Assembly: GCA_902520835.1 (NCBI GenBank)
Contig: CABYPD010000014.1
Span: forward strand, 1 to 37,089
DNA from: an uncultured Bacteroidota bacterium
Lineage (GTDB): Bacteria; Bacteroidota; Bacteroidia; Flavobacteriales; Flavobacteriaceae
Length of the DNA: 37,089 bases
Direction of reading: 5' to 3'
The notes beneath the pieces were generated by a model that was not told the origin of the DNA, did not search any database, and saw only the letters and a program-made list of their open reading frames with translations. Both the position numbers and the translations under genes were made by a program. Shown here one piece after another: positions 8,904 through 17,581 of this stretch (its first letter is position 1; each line of letters opens with the position of its first letter).

Positions 8904-8968
8904 ACTTATTTCGATACTTTTATTTAGTAATATTCTAAATTAACAGAGTGAACTTATATAGATACTTT
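8901..8968. repeat. Imperfect direct repeat pair upstream of hemA
   Basis: Two 20-base copies, TGAACTTATTTCGATACTTT at 8901-8920 and TGAACTTATATAGATACTTT at 8949-8968, differ at two positions and are spaced 48 bases apart. The first copy contains the stop codon of the DCC gene. The exact ATTTAG-N7-CTAAAT palindrome (8922-8940) lies between them. They could be a decayed tandem duplication or a paired regulator site. Confidence 0.65.
8922..8940. promoter_or_regulatory. Candidate iron/heme operator upstream of hemA
   Basis: The core is ATTTAG-TAATATT-CTAAAT, the same arms and seven-base spacing as the palindrome at the iron receptor promoter (6179-6197). It lies 72 bases before the hemA TTG. 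No convincing -7 box follows at the same distance as in the receptor promoter, so the transcription start it might control is unclear. Confidence 0.5.
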
Positions 8969-9012
8969 TTGAACCTTTACCGTTATTTCAATCTTAAATA
9001 ACAATATTAAAT

Positions 9013-10299
9013 TTGCCAAAAGTTTTACTTTTGGTTGGATTAATTAGCTTAAATTACAAAGCAGCACCAGTTGAAATTAGAGAAAGATTTCACTTTGAAG
9101 ATTCTGAAAAGATAGTTTTCAATAATTTACTTAAGAAAAATGTTGGTGTTGAAGGTTTAATGATTATATCAACATGTAATCGGACCGAAATTTATTTTGA
9201 ATTTGAAAATCACATTGGTCAAGAAAAAAAATTTCTGCACAATATAGTAAAAGAGCTAGTTGATTTTAAAAAATTCAATGATAGTTTATCTCCATATTTA
9301 ATTTATTACGTATCATCAATTAAAGTTGCTAAACATCTTTTTAGATTGATCTCAGGACTTGAATCTATGATAGTTGGAGAGTTTCAAATTGTGGAACAGG
9401 TTAAACTTGCCTATAGTTATGCGGAAAAAAGAAAAATGCTTGGACCAATTTTAAAAAGGATGATTCAAAAGGCATTAGAGACTGGTAAATATATTCGAAC
9501 AAATACAGGAATTGACAAAGGAGCAGTCTCAGTTAGCTATGCTGCTGTTGAAAAGATTACCAAAGATTATGATTTAAAAAATTCTAATTTTCTTTGTGTA
9601 GGACTTGGTGAGACTTCAAAGCTGTCAATAAAGCACCTTCATCAAAAAAATATTAAAAGCATAAAAGTATCAAACAGAACCAGGGACAAAGCAATAAACT
9701 TTTGCAATGAACTTGGATATCAGTTTATTGAATTTGAAAATTTTAAAGCTGAGATTAATAATTCAGATGTAGTTTTTTTCTCAACAAGTTCAAATAAAAA
9801 ACTTTTAAGTAAAAAAGATTTAGTAAAAATCATGAAAGATAGAGACAAGCCTCTATTAATTGTAGACCTATCTGTACCAAGAAATATTAATAGTGATATA
9901 AAAATGAATCATCTTGAAATTATCAATATTGATAATCTTAAAGACATTGTTAATGAAAATTATAAAAAAAGAAGAAAACAAATTATTAAAGCAGAAGAAT
10001 ATATAGATGATTTTTTAGTTGATTTTGATGATTGGACCAACTCAAGAACATTAAGACCATCAATATTATCTATAAAGAAAGAAATAAGAGAAATTTTTAT
10101 AAATGAAACTCTTGACAAAATCGATAATTATAAATGCAAATGCGATGATATTGAAGACAATGACTTAATTAATAAAAAGTTAAATGAAGTCTATAATAAG
10201 TTTACTAATTCATTGGTTAAAAAAATTAGAAAAGCTAGTAATAATGGAAAAGATGAAAAAGCTATCAAAGTCATTAATCAAATTTTTTTAAATGAGTAA
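9013..10299 (+). CDS. hemA: Glutamyl-tRNA reductase
   Basis: This NADPH-dependent enzyme reduces glutamyl-tRNA(Glu) to glutamate-1-semialdehyde, the entry step of C5 heme synthesis. In 428 residues it has the N-terminal LNYKAAPVEIRER segment, the catalytic cysteine in ISTCNRTE (Cys55), and GLESMIVGEFQI. It also has the nucleotide-binding segment around FLCVGLGETSKL and a helical C-terminal dimerisation region. No ATG precedes the conserved region, so the start is TTG. The TTG at 9013 coincides with the end of a TAnnTTTG match (9008-9015). If that is a real -7 box, translation must start at the next in-frame TTG (9031), which also fits the usual N-terminus length. First gene of the nine-gene heme operon; it overlaps hemC by eight bases. 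Confidence 0.95.
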   Translation: MPKVLLLVGLISLNYKAAPVEIRERFHFEDSEKIVFNNLLKKNVGVEGLMIISTCNRTEIYFEFENHIGQEKKFLHNIVKELVDFKKFNDSLSPYLIYYVSSIKVAKHLFRLISGLESMIVGEFQIVEQVKLAYSYAEKRKMLGPILKRMIQKALETGKYIRTNTGIDKGAVSVSYAAVEKITKDYDLKNSNFLCVGLGETSKLSIKHLHQKNIKSIKVSNRTRDKAINFCNELGYQFIEFENFKAEINNSDVVFFSTSSNKKLLSKKDLVKIMKDRDKPLLIVDLSVPRNINSDIKMNHLEIINIDNLKDIVNENYKKRRKQIIKAEEYIDDFLVDFDDWTNSRTLRPSILSIKKEIREIFINETLDKIDNYKCKCDDIEDNDLINKKLNEVYNKFTNSLVKKIRKASNNGKDEKAIKVINQIFLNE

Positions 10300-11224
10300 A
10301 ACATTTATTATTGGGACAAGAGGAAGTAAACTTGCTTTATTTCAATCAAACCTAGTAAAGGAAAATCTAGAGAAAATTTATCCTAAATACAATTTTGAAT
10401 TGAAAATGATAAAAACAAAAGGTGATTTAATGATAGACCAAGTATTAGATAGAAAAATTGATAAAGGTTTTTTTGTAAATGAGATACAAAAAATGTTAAT
10501 TAATGAAGAAATTCATATAGCTGTACACAGCCTAAAAGATCTTCCAGTTGAAAACAATGAACATCTCATAATTAATGCAATTTTAAAAAGAGCAAATCCA
10601 CAGGATGTTCTAATCAGTAAAAATAAAAAACAATTAAAAGATTTTAACTCAAATGATGTCATTGGATCATCTTCCCTTAGAAGAAAAGCTCAATTATTAA
10701 AAATAAACCCAAATTTAAATATTGTTGATATAAGAGGAAATGTCGATACTAGGATCAATAAAATGATAAATGGTGAATTTGACGGACTAATATTGGCTGC
10801 AGCTGGAATTGAAAGGCTGGGCTTACAAAAATATATCACAGAATACTTACAAATATCGGAATTTTTGAACGCACCTGGTCAAGGAGCTATAGCCGTTGAA
10901 ATTAAAAAGAGTAATTATGAATTAATGGATATAACATCCTCAATTAATGATGAAAAAACAAGAATTACAACATCTGTGGAAAGATTATTTATGAAATCTA
11001 TGGGTGGTGGATGCAATTATCCAATAGCTGCACATTCTTACATAAAAAATGATAAAATTTTCATAGATGGTTTAGTTATAAGTCTTGATGGTAAGAAGCA
11101 TATAAGATCGTCATCCAAAGAAAGTTTGAAAGATTGGCATAATTTAAGCAATAAACTATCTGAAAAGTTTTTTAATCAAGGTGTTGAAGAAATTCTAAAT
11201 GAAATTAGTAATGCAAACTCTTAA
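10292..11224 (+). CDS. hemC: Hydroxymethylbilane synthase (porphobilinogen deaminase)
   Basis: This enzyme polymerises four porphobilinogen molecules into hydroxymethylbilane. The 310-residue protein starts with IGTRGSKLALFQ and has the catalytic aspartate in HSLKDLP (Asp83), GSSSLRRKAQL and DIRGNVDTR. Its dipyrromethane-cofactor cysteine lies in GGGCNYPIAAH (Cys241). All key residues are present. It is coupled to hemA by an eight-base overlap and overlaps the start of hemD. Confidence 0.97.
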   Translation: MSKTFIIGTRGSKLALFQSNLVKENLEKIYPKYNFELKMIKTKGDLMIDQVLDRKIDKGFFVNEIQKMLINEEIHIAVHSLKDLPVENNEHLIINAILKRANPQDVLISKNKKQLKDFNSNDVIGSSSLRRKAQLLKINPNLNIVDIRGNVDTRINKMINGEFDGLILAAAGIERLGLQKYITEYLQISEFLNAPGQGAIAVEIKKSNYELMDITSSINDEKTRITTSVERLFMKSMGGGCNYPIAAHSYIKNDKIFIDGLVISLDGKKHIRSSSKESLKDWHNLSNKLSEKFFNQGVEEILNEISNANS

Positions 11225-11921
11225 TAATATTCCAATTATTACTACAAATGAGTTTTACTCTGAAGGGTTTTCAAAACTTACTGAAAATGGAGCTAAAGTT
11301 TATCATTTTCCAATGATAAATACAAGTAATTTAAATTCATACGTAGATATTTCAAACTATAATTGCTTAATTTTTACATCTAAGAATGGAGTTAAATATT
11401 TTTTAAATAATTATAGTAAAATAAAAGGTAAAAAAATTATTACAATAGGATTGAAAACTGCTGAAGAGTTGAAAAATTACGGTTTTAAAGCAGATTATAT
11501 ATGTTCTAGAAATTATTCAAATGAAATGTCTAATGAGCTAAAAAAAAATAATGTTTTATTAAATCAGAATACATTACTAGTTCAAGGAAACCTTTCAAAT
11601 AATTCACTTTTTAATGAATTGAAAAAGTTTGCTAAAATTGAAAAACTAATTGTTTATAAAACTAATTACAATACAAAAAAAGATTCAAAACTTGATGATT
11701 TATTAAATGAAGAACCTTACGTAATTTTTACCAGCCCGTCATGCTTTGAGGCATTTAACAATCTTTATGAAACGAGAAAAACTAGACTTATTAGTATCGG
11801 AAAAACTACAACATCATACATAGAAAGAAAAGGTTTTAAAACAACTACTACTGCAAAGATGCAATCCTATGAGGGAATTTCTGAGTCAATTATAGATTTT
11901 ATTAAAAAAAATAAACAATGA
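11199..11921 (+). CDS. hemD: Uroporphyrinogen-III synthase
   Basis: This enzyme cyclises hydroxymethylbilane with inversion of ring D to give uroporphyrinogen III. HemD proteins are poorly conserved, and the call rests on length (about 240 residues), the two-lobe pattern and place in the operon. Recognisable parts are PIITTNEFYSEGF near the start, CLIFTSKNGVKYF, ITIGLKTAEEL, then YVIFTSPSCFEAF and RLISIGKTTTSYI. The longest frame starts at 11199 and overlaps hemC by 26 bases. An ATG at 11211, giving MQTLNNIPII, would reduce the overlap to 14 and is equally plausible. The end overlaps hemB by four bases (ATGA). Confidence 0.9.
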   Translation: MKLVMQTLNNIPIITTNEFYSEGFSKLTENGAKVYHFPMINTSNLNSYVDISNYNCLIFTSKNGVKYFLNNYSKIKGKKIITIGLKTAEELKNYGFKADYICSRNYSNEMSNELKKNNVLLNQNTLLVQGNLSNNSLFNELKKFAKIEKLIVYKTNYNTKKDSKLDDLLNEEPYVIFTSPSCFEAFNNLYETRKTRLISIGKTTTSYIERKGFKTTTTAKMQSYEGISESIIDFIKKNKQ

Positions 11922-12904
11922 ACTATCCGCAATCGAGACTAAGAAGACTTAGATACAATAAAATTGTTAGAGAAATATGTGAAGATATTAATATACTTCC
12001 AAAAGATTTAATTTACCCAATTTTTGTTTGTGAGGGTGAAAGTATAAAAAACGAAATAAAATCACTTGTTGGTCAGCATCAAATATCCATTGATAATGTA
12101 GTTAAATTGTGTAAAAATTTAATTGATTTAAATATTAATAAAATACTTTTATTTGGTGTTGTAAATGAAAAAGATGAAACTGGCGATATCGCATGTAGCT
12201 CTGAAAGTATAATTCCTAAGGCTATTAGACAAATCAAAAAAATATTTGGTGACAAATTACTGATTATAGCTGATGTATGTAATTGCAGCTACACAACACA
12301 TGGGCATTGTGGAACTATAAAAAATAATGATGTTGACAATGACTCAACTAACAAAACTCTTGCGAATCAAAGCCTGGTTTTAGCTTCTTCTGGTGTTGAT
12401 ATAATTGCTCCATCTGACATGATGGATGGAAGAGTAAAGTTTATAAGAGAAATACTAGATAAAAACGGCTATGAAAAAATACCAATTTTCCCATATTCCG
12501 TAAAATATTCATCATCATTTTATGGACCCTTTAGAGATGCCGTTAATAGTGAGTTTGCTGGAGGAAAAAGAGAAACTCATCAAATGAATTTTAAAAATTC
12601 ATATGAGTTTATCAGAGAAATTGAACAAGACTTAAATGAAGGTGCTGATGCTGTTATAATTAAACCTGCCTTATCTTATCTTGACATAATAAGTAAAGTC
12701 AAGAGCAAGTTTAATGTTCCAACAATAGCATATAATGTTAGTGGTGAATACTCGATGGTTAAATCCTCAGCTAATAATAATCATATAAATGAAATGGAAG
12801 TTATTATCGAAATAATGCATTCAATGAAAAGAGCAGGAGCTGATTCAATAATAACATACCACGCTATACAAATTGCTGAATATCTAAAAAATAAAAATGT
12901 ATAA
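11918..12904 (+). CDS. hemB: Delta-aminolevulinic acid dehydratase (porphobilinogen synthase)
   Basis: This enzyme condenses two aminolevulinate molecules to porphobilinogen. The 328-residue protein has the Schiff-base lysines in SVKYSSSFYGPFRDA (Lys196) and VIIKPALSYLDI (Lys249). The metal site is the cysteine-rich zinc type, DVCNCSYTTHGHCG (Cys121, Cys123, Cys131), not the aspartate/magnesium type, so activity is expected to depend on zinc. It starts with RLRRLRYN, typical of the family. It overlaps hemD by four and hemL by eight bases. Confidence 0.98.
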   Translation: MNYPQSRLRRLRYNKIVREICEDINILPKDLIYPIFVCEGESIKNEIKSLVGQHQISIDNVVKLCKNLIDLNINKILLFGVVNEKDETGDIACSSESIIPKAIRQIKKIFGDKLLIIADVCNCSYTTHGHCGTIKNNDVDNDSTNKTLANQSLVLASSGVDIIAPSDMMDGRVKFIREILDKNGYEKIPIFPYSVKYSSSFYGPFRDAVNSEFAGGKRETHQMNFKNSYEFIREIEQDLNEGADAVIIKPALSYLDIISKVKSKFNVPTIAYNVSGEYSMVKSSANNNHINEMEVIIEIMHSMKRAGADSIITYHAIQIAEYLKNKNV

Positions 12905-14186
12905 AAAAAGTAGAACAGCTTTTAATAATGCAAAAAAGAAGATCCCTGGGGGTGTGAACTCACCAGTTAGAGCTTTCAAGAGTGTCAATAGCAGTCCAAT
13001 TTTTTTTAAGAAAGGAATTGGAAGTAAAATGATTGACATTGATGACAACGAATATATTGACTGTATTTCTTCTTGGGGTCCATTAATTTTTGGACACTGT
13101 AATAATGAAATAATTAAATCTGTAAATGAAGCTGTAGTCAATGGTGCAACATTTGGAGCATGCACACCAATTGAAACAGAAATGGCGGATAAAATTATTC
13201 AATATGTTCCTTCAATTGAAAAAGTTAGAATGGTAAACTCTGGAACTGAAGCTACTATGAGTGCTATAAGATTAGCAAGAGGTTTCTCAAAAAAAGAATT
13301 AATAATTAAATTTTCTGGAAACTATCACGGTCATGGTGATAGTTTCTTAATAAAGGCTGGATCTGGAGCATTTACATTAGGCTTACCTGATAGTCCAGGC
13401 GTTACTAAAAATACAGCAAAAGATACATTGACTGCAGAATTTAACAATCTTGATTCTGTTGAGAAATTATTTATTGAGAATTCAAAAAATATTGCAGCAG
13501 TAATTGTTGAACCCATCGCAGGTAATATGGGCTTAGTTATTCCAGAAAAAGGTTTTTTAGAGGGATTAAGAAAACTTTGCGATAGTTATAATTCTGTCTT
13601 GATTTTTGATGAGGTAATGACTGGTTTTAGAGTTAGTAAAGGTGGAGCTCAAGAATTATATGGTGTTAATCCTGATATTACAACTTTAGGAAAAATAATT
13701 GGAGGTGGACTTCCTGTTGGGGCATATGGTGGTAAAAAGGATATAATGGATATGCTCGCACCAGAGGGGCCTGTTTATCAAGCTGGGACATTATCTGGAA
13801 ATCCTCTTGCAATGAGCGCAGGACTTACAACATTAAAAATGCTTGATAAGAATATTTATTTAAAGCTTGAAGAAATTTCAAATAAAATACAAGTAGGTTG
13901 GGAAAAAAATATTAAAGAAACTAATACTAATGCCTGTGTATCCAGAGTTGGTTCTATGATGACTTTATTTTTTACTAACAAAAAAAGTATTAGAAATTAC
14001 AATGATGCATTAGAATGTAATACAACTATGTACGCAAAATATTTTAAGCTAATGCTTGATATGGGTATTTATTTACCTCCCTCGCAATATGAAAGTTTAT
14101 TTTTGTCGTCAGTTATGACTGAAAATGATATTAAAAAATTAATAAGTTCAAATAAAAAAGCACTAGAAATATTAAAAAATGAATAG
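12897..14186 (+). CDS. hemL: Glutamate-1-semialdehyde 2,1-aminomutase
   Basis: This PLP enzyme moves the amino group of glutamate-1-semialdehyde to make 5-aminolevulinate, the second step after HemA. It is 429 residues long with IPGGVNSPVRAF at the N-terminus, MVNSGTEATMSAIRLAR (112-128) and SGNYHGHGDSF. The PLP aspartate lies in IFDEVMTGFR (Asp238) and the Schiff-base lysine in TTLGKIIGGGLPVGAYGG (Lys266). It overlaps hemB and hemE by eight bases each. Its presence with hemA confirms the C5 route rather than the glycine/succinyl-CoA route. Confidence 0.98.
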   Translation: MYKKSRTAFNNAKKKIPGGVNSPVRAFKSVNSSPIFFKKGIGSKMIDIDDNEYIDCISSWGPLIFGHCNNEIIKSVNEAVVNGATFGACTPIETEMADKIIQYVPSIEKVRMVNSGTEATMSAIRLARGFSKKELIIKFSGNYHGHGDSFLIKAGSGAFTLGLPDSPGVTKNTAKDTLTAEFNNLDSVEKLFIENSKNIAAVIVEPIAGNMGLVIPEKGFLEGLRKLCDSYNSVLIFDEVMTGFRVSKGGAQELYGVNPDITTLGKIIGGGLPVGAYGGKKDIMDMLAPEGPVYQAGTLSGNPLAMSAGLTTLKMLDKNIYLKLEEISNKIQVGWEKNIKETNTNACVSRVGSMMTLFFTNKKSIRNYNDALECNTTMYAKYFKLMLDMGIYLPPSQYESLFLSSVMTENDIKKLISSNKKALEILKNE

Positions 14187-15198
14187 AATTTTATTAGAAA
14201 CAATTAATAAAAAAAATACATCTCGACCACCCGTATGGTTCATGAGACAAGCTGGAAGAATTTTGCCGTCATACAGAGAGCTTAAACAAAAACATCATTT
14301 TTATTATATGATGAAAGATAAGGATTTAGCTACTGAGGTTACTCTACTTCCTATTAATGATTTGAAAGTCGATGCTGCAATATTATTTTCTGATATATTG
14401 GTCATACCTGATGCTATGGGACTCAAACTAGATTTTACTTCAAACGGTCCAAAATTTTCCAATGCTTTAAAAACTACGGGTAATAATATAATCAAATATG
14501 ATTCATCAAAACTTAATTACGTATATGACAACATAAAAACAATTAAAAATAAAAATAATGACATTCCACTTATTGGTTTTTGTGGAGGACCATTAACCAC
14601 ATTCTTGTTTATGTTCAGAGCCAAAGAAAATAATAAAAGCTTCAAGGATGCAATAAAGTTTTTTTATAGTAACAGAAAAGAAAGTATAAAAATACTTGAA
14701 CAAATTACAGAAGCTTCAATCGATTATGCTAAAAATCAAGTTTTAAGTGGGATAGAAGTTTTTCAATTGTTTGAAACATATTGTGGAGCTATACCACATA
14801 AACTTTATGAAGAACTTATATTGCCATTTTCAAAAAAAATATTGAATACTGTTAAGGAAATGAATTGCCCCAACATTTTTTTTCCAAAAGATTACTCACT
14901 GGGTTTAAAAAGTATAAATAGTGATATATGCGATTTTGTTAGTATTGATTGGCATATGTCTTTAAATAATGCACGGTATTTGGTAGATGATAGTGTAGGA
15001 ATTCAAGGAAATATGGACCCCAGAATCTTATACTATGATTTGGATAAAATTGAAAAATATTTACAATCATGTGTTGAATTTGGATCAAATAACTATGATT
15101 GGATTTTTAATCTTGGTCATGGGTTTATACCTGATATTGATTACAAAAAAGCTCAGTTTGTAGTAGAATGGATAAAAAAAACCAATTGGAATAGATAA
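14179..15198 (+). CDS. hemE: Uroporphyrinogen decarboxylase
   Basis: This enzyme removes the four acetate carboxyls of uroporphyrinogen III to give coproporphyrinogen III. The 339-residue protein has the signature PPVWFMRQAGRILPSYRE near the N-terminus, which contains the substrate-binding arginines. It also has AAILFSDILVIPDAMG with the catalytic aspartate, GFCGGPLTTF and the C-terminal NLGHGFIPDIDY. It starts inside the end of hemL and is separated from hemN by a single base. Confidence 0.97.
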   Translation: MNRILLETINKKNTSRPPVWFMRQAGRILPSYRELKQKHHFYYMMKDKDLATEVTLLPINDLKVDAAILFSDILVIPDAMGLKLDFTSNGPKFSNALKTTGNNIIKYDSSKLNYVYDNIKTIKNKNNDIPLIGFCGGPLTTFLFMFRAKENNKSFKDAIKFFYSNRKESIKILEQITEASIDYAKNQVLSGIEVFQLFETYCGAIPHKLYEELILPFSKKILNTVKEMNCPNIFFPKDYSLGLKSINSDICDFVSIDWHMSLNNARYLVDDSVGIQGNMDPRILYYDLDKIEKYLQSCVEFGSNNYDWIFNLGHGFIPDIDYKKAQFVVEWIKKTNWNR

Positions 15199-15199
15199 A

Positions 15200-16576
15200 A
15201 TGTTAAATAAAAAGGAATTATTAATAAAATATAATGAATCAGGTCCAAGATATACTTCCTACCCGCCTGCTACTTTTTTTGATTCTAAATTTTCTAATTC
15301 AGATCATGAAAGACATGTCGTAGAATCTAACAATGAGAATCCAAGTAACATATCAATATATATACACATTCCTTTTTGCCCTCAAATTTGTCATTTCTGC
15401 GGATGTACAACTGAATCTGGATACACCAAACCTTTTTTAGAAAGATATGTGGATGCTGTGATTAAAGAAATTAATCACGTAGCTAAGAAAATTGATAAAA
15501 AAAGAAAAGTTACTCAAGTTCACTGGGGAGGTGGAACTCCTAATGCAATATCGTACAGATATATTGAAAAGATTACCAATAAACTTTATGATGAATTTAA
15601 ATTTGCATCTAGCTATGAAATGGCCATTGAATGTAATCCAGCTCATTTAGAATTTAGACATATCGAATTATTAAAAAAGTTTGGTTTCAACCGAATATCC
15701 CTAGGAATTCAAGATTTTAGAGATGATGTTTTAGAAGCAATCAATAGAAAGCCTTCTAAACATAAAATAGAAGATTTAGTTTCAAAAATAAAAAGCGAAG
15801 GTTTTACAGGTACCAATATTGATTTAGTTTATGGTCTTCCATTGCAAACTGTGAGCAGTTTTAAAAAAACAGTTGAAAGAGCAATTGAATTAAAGACTGA
15901 AAGATTAGTAACCTTTTCATATGCTCATGTACCATCTGTTCTTCCTAGACAAAAAATATTAGAAAAAATTGGTTTTCCCAATTCAAATGATAAAGCTTCA
16001 ATGTATGAAGACTCGTATAAGAAATTTTTAAGCTCTGGATATATTTCTATTGGAATGGATCATTATTCACTTCCTGAAGATGAATTTGCTATTGCTTTAA
16101 AAAATAAGAACCTACATAGAAATTTTCAAGGATATTGTACTAGAGAAACCACTGGTCAAGTTTATGCATTTGGAGCTTCTGCTATTTCACAACTAAGTTC
16201 AGCTTACAGTCAAAATATAAAAAATGCTGCACAATATATTAAAGCAATCGAAACAAATAATTTGGCGATTTTTAGGGGTTACAGTGTGACAAAAGAACAA
16301 AAAGTAATCAGGGATGTTATTAATAATTTAATGTGTAATTATTACGTAGACTTTAACGATATAGCCTTTAATAATGAAATAAGTATCAATAAATTATATG
16401 ATATAATCGATTTTTCATATGAAAATTTTGATGAGTTTGTTAATGATGGGATTTTAGAAATAAATAATAATAAAATTAATGTATATGAAAATGGAAGGTT
16501 ATTTACTAGAAATATTGCAATGAAATTCGATCCGTTGGTTAAAAAAAATATTGGAACATATTCAAAAACAATATAA
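15200..16576 (+). CDS. hemN: Oxygen-independent coproporphyrinogen III oxidase (radical SAM)
   Basis: This radical-SAM enzyme converts coproporphyrinogen III to protoporphyrinogen IX without oxygen. It is a true HemN rather than the related heme chaperone HemW. The 458-residue protein has the N-terminal GPRYTSYPPA motif and the cluster segment HIPFCPQICHFCGC. That segment gives C-x3-C-x2-C at Cys60, Cys64 and Cys67, with the HemN-typical extra Cys69. GGGTPNAI follows. Its stop and the hemH start share one base (TAATG). It is the only coproporphyrinogen oxidase in this operon; a HemF elsewhere in the genome cannot be excluded. Confidence 0.97.
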   Translation: MLNKKELLIKYNESGPRYTSYPPATFFDSKFSNSDHERHVVESNNENPSNISIYIHIPFCPQICHFCGCTTESGYTKPFLERYVDAVIKEINHVAKKIDKKRKVTQVHWGGGTPNAISYRYIEKITNKLYDEFKFASSYEMAIECNPAHLEFRHIELLKKFGFNRISLGIQDFRDDVLEAINRKPSKHKIEDLVSKIKSEGFTGTNIDLVYGLPLQTVSSFKKTVERAIELKTERLVTFSYAHVPSVLPRQKILEKIGFPNSNDKASMYEDSYKKFLSSGYISIGMDHYSLPEDEFAIALKNKNLHRNFQGYCTRETTGQVYAFGASAISQLSSAYSQNIKNAAQYIKAIETNNLAIFRGYSVTKEQKVIRDVINNLMCNYYVDFNDIAFNNEISINKLYDIIDFSYENFDEFVNDGILEINNNKINVYENGRLFTRNIAMKFDPLVKKNIGTYSKTI

Positions 16577-17577
16577 TGAAAGGATTTTTGTTAATTAATT
16601 TAGGTTCGCCCGACAGCACATCAATTCCCGATGTTAAAAAATACTTAGATGAATTTTTAATGGATAAAAGAGTTATCGGTAAGAGCTATTGGTTCAGGTG
16701 GTTTTTGGTTAAAATTATAATATTAAATACTAGACCAAGAAAATCAGCTAAAGCTTATAAAAAAATTTGGTGGAAAGAAGGTTCTCCATTGATTGTGCTT
16801 TCTCAGAGATTATTTGAAAAAATAAAAAAACTAATAAAAATCCCCATTGCTTTAGCAATGAGATATGGTTCAATTAGCATTGTAAAAGGATTAAAGGAAC
16901 TTAATGATTATGGTGTAAAAGAAGTAGTTGTTCTTCCTCTCTACCCCCACTATGCAATGTCATCTTATGAAACTGTAGTTGAAAAAGTCAAGAAAGAGGT
17001 TAAATTAAATTTTCCAAGTCTAAAACTTAAAATCATAAAACCTTTTTACAAAAACAAAAACTACATTAAACTATTAAGTAATAAGATTAAAGAAACTATT
17101 AGTAAAATAGAATATGATCATATTTTATTTTCATACCATGGAATTCCAGTTAGTCATTTAAAAATTTCAGATCCAACAAATAAACATTGTTATAAAATAA
17201 AAAACTGTTGCTCAGTTAGTTCACAGGCCCATGAAACATGCTACAAACATCAAGTTTTAGAAACAACTGAGTTAGTTGTGAAGGAGTTAAATATTGACAA
17301 AGATAAATATAGTAATGCTTTCCAGTCCAGATTACCAAATGAAGCTTGGCTCAAGCCTTATACGGACAACGAATTGGAAAGACTAGCAAAAAAAGGAATA
17401 AAAAATTTGGTAATAGTTACACCCGCTTTTGTAACTGATTGCCTTGAGACATTAGAAGAAATTGCCATGGAGGGTAAAGAGGAGTTCTTAGAGGCCGGTG
17501 GAGAAAATTATCATTATGTACCATGTTTAAATGATGATGATGACTGGGCAAAATTAATTGCAAGTTGGGCGAAATAA
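16576..17577 (+). CDS. hemH: Ferrochelatase
   Basis: This enzyme inserts ferrous iron into protoporphyrin IX (or into coproporphyrin in the coproporphyrin-dependent branch). In 333 residues it has INLGSPDS at the start, the metal-site histidine in FSYHGIPVSHL (His188), FQSRLPNEAWLKPYT and the C-terminal VTPAFVTDCLETLEEI. Four clustered cysteines (205, 211, 212, 222) follow the catalytic histidine. Such a cluster carries an internal [2Fe-2S] centre in some bacterial ferrochelatases, so a cofactor is plausible here. HemN upstream and HemJ downstream indicate the protoporphyrin branch. Confidence 0.97.
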   Translation: MKGFLLINLGSPDSTSIPDVKKYLDEFLMDKRVIGKSYWFRWFLVKIIILNTRPRKSAKAYKKIWWKEGSPLIVLSQRLFEKIKKLIKIPIALAMRYGSISIVKGLKELNDYGVKEVVVLPLYPHYAMSSYETVVEKVKKEVKLNFPSLKLKIIKPFYKNKNYIKLLSNKIKETISKIEYDHILFSYHGIPVSHLKISDPTNKHCYKIKNCCSVSSQAHETCYKHQVLETTELVVKELNIDKDKYSNAFQSRLPNEAWLKPYTDNELERLAKKGIKNLVIVTPAFVTDCLETLEEIAMEGKEEFLEAGGENYHYVPCLNDDDDWAKLIASWAK

Positions 17578-17581
17578 AATT

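Noticed and set aside
12884-13165. A 93-codon minus-strand frame over the hemB/hemL junction
   Set aside because: It is antisense to two well-supported enzymes, and its predicted protein has no recognisable motifs.
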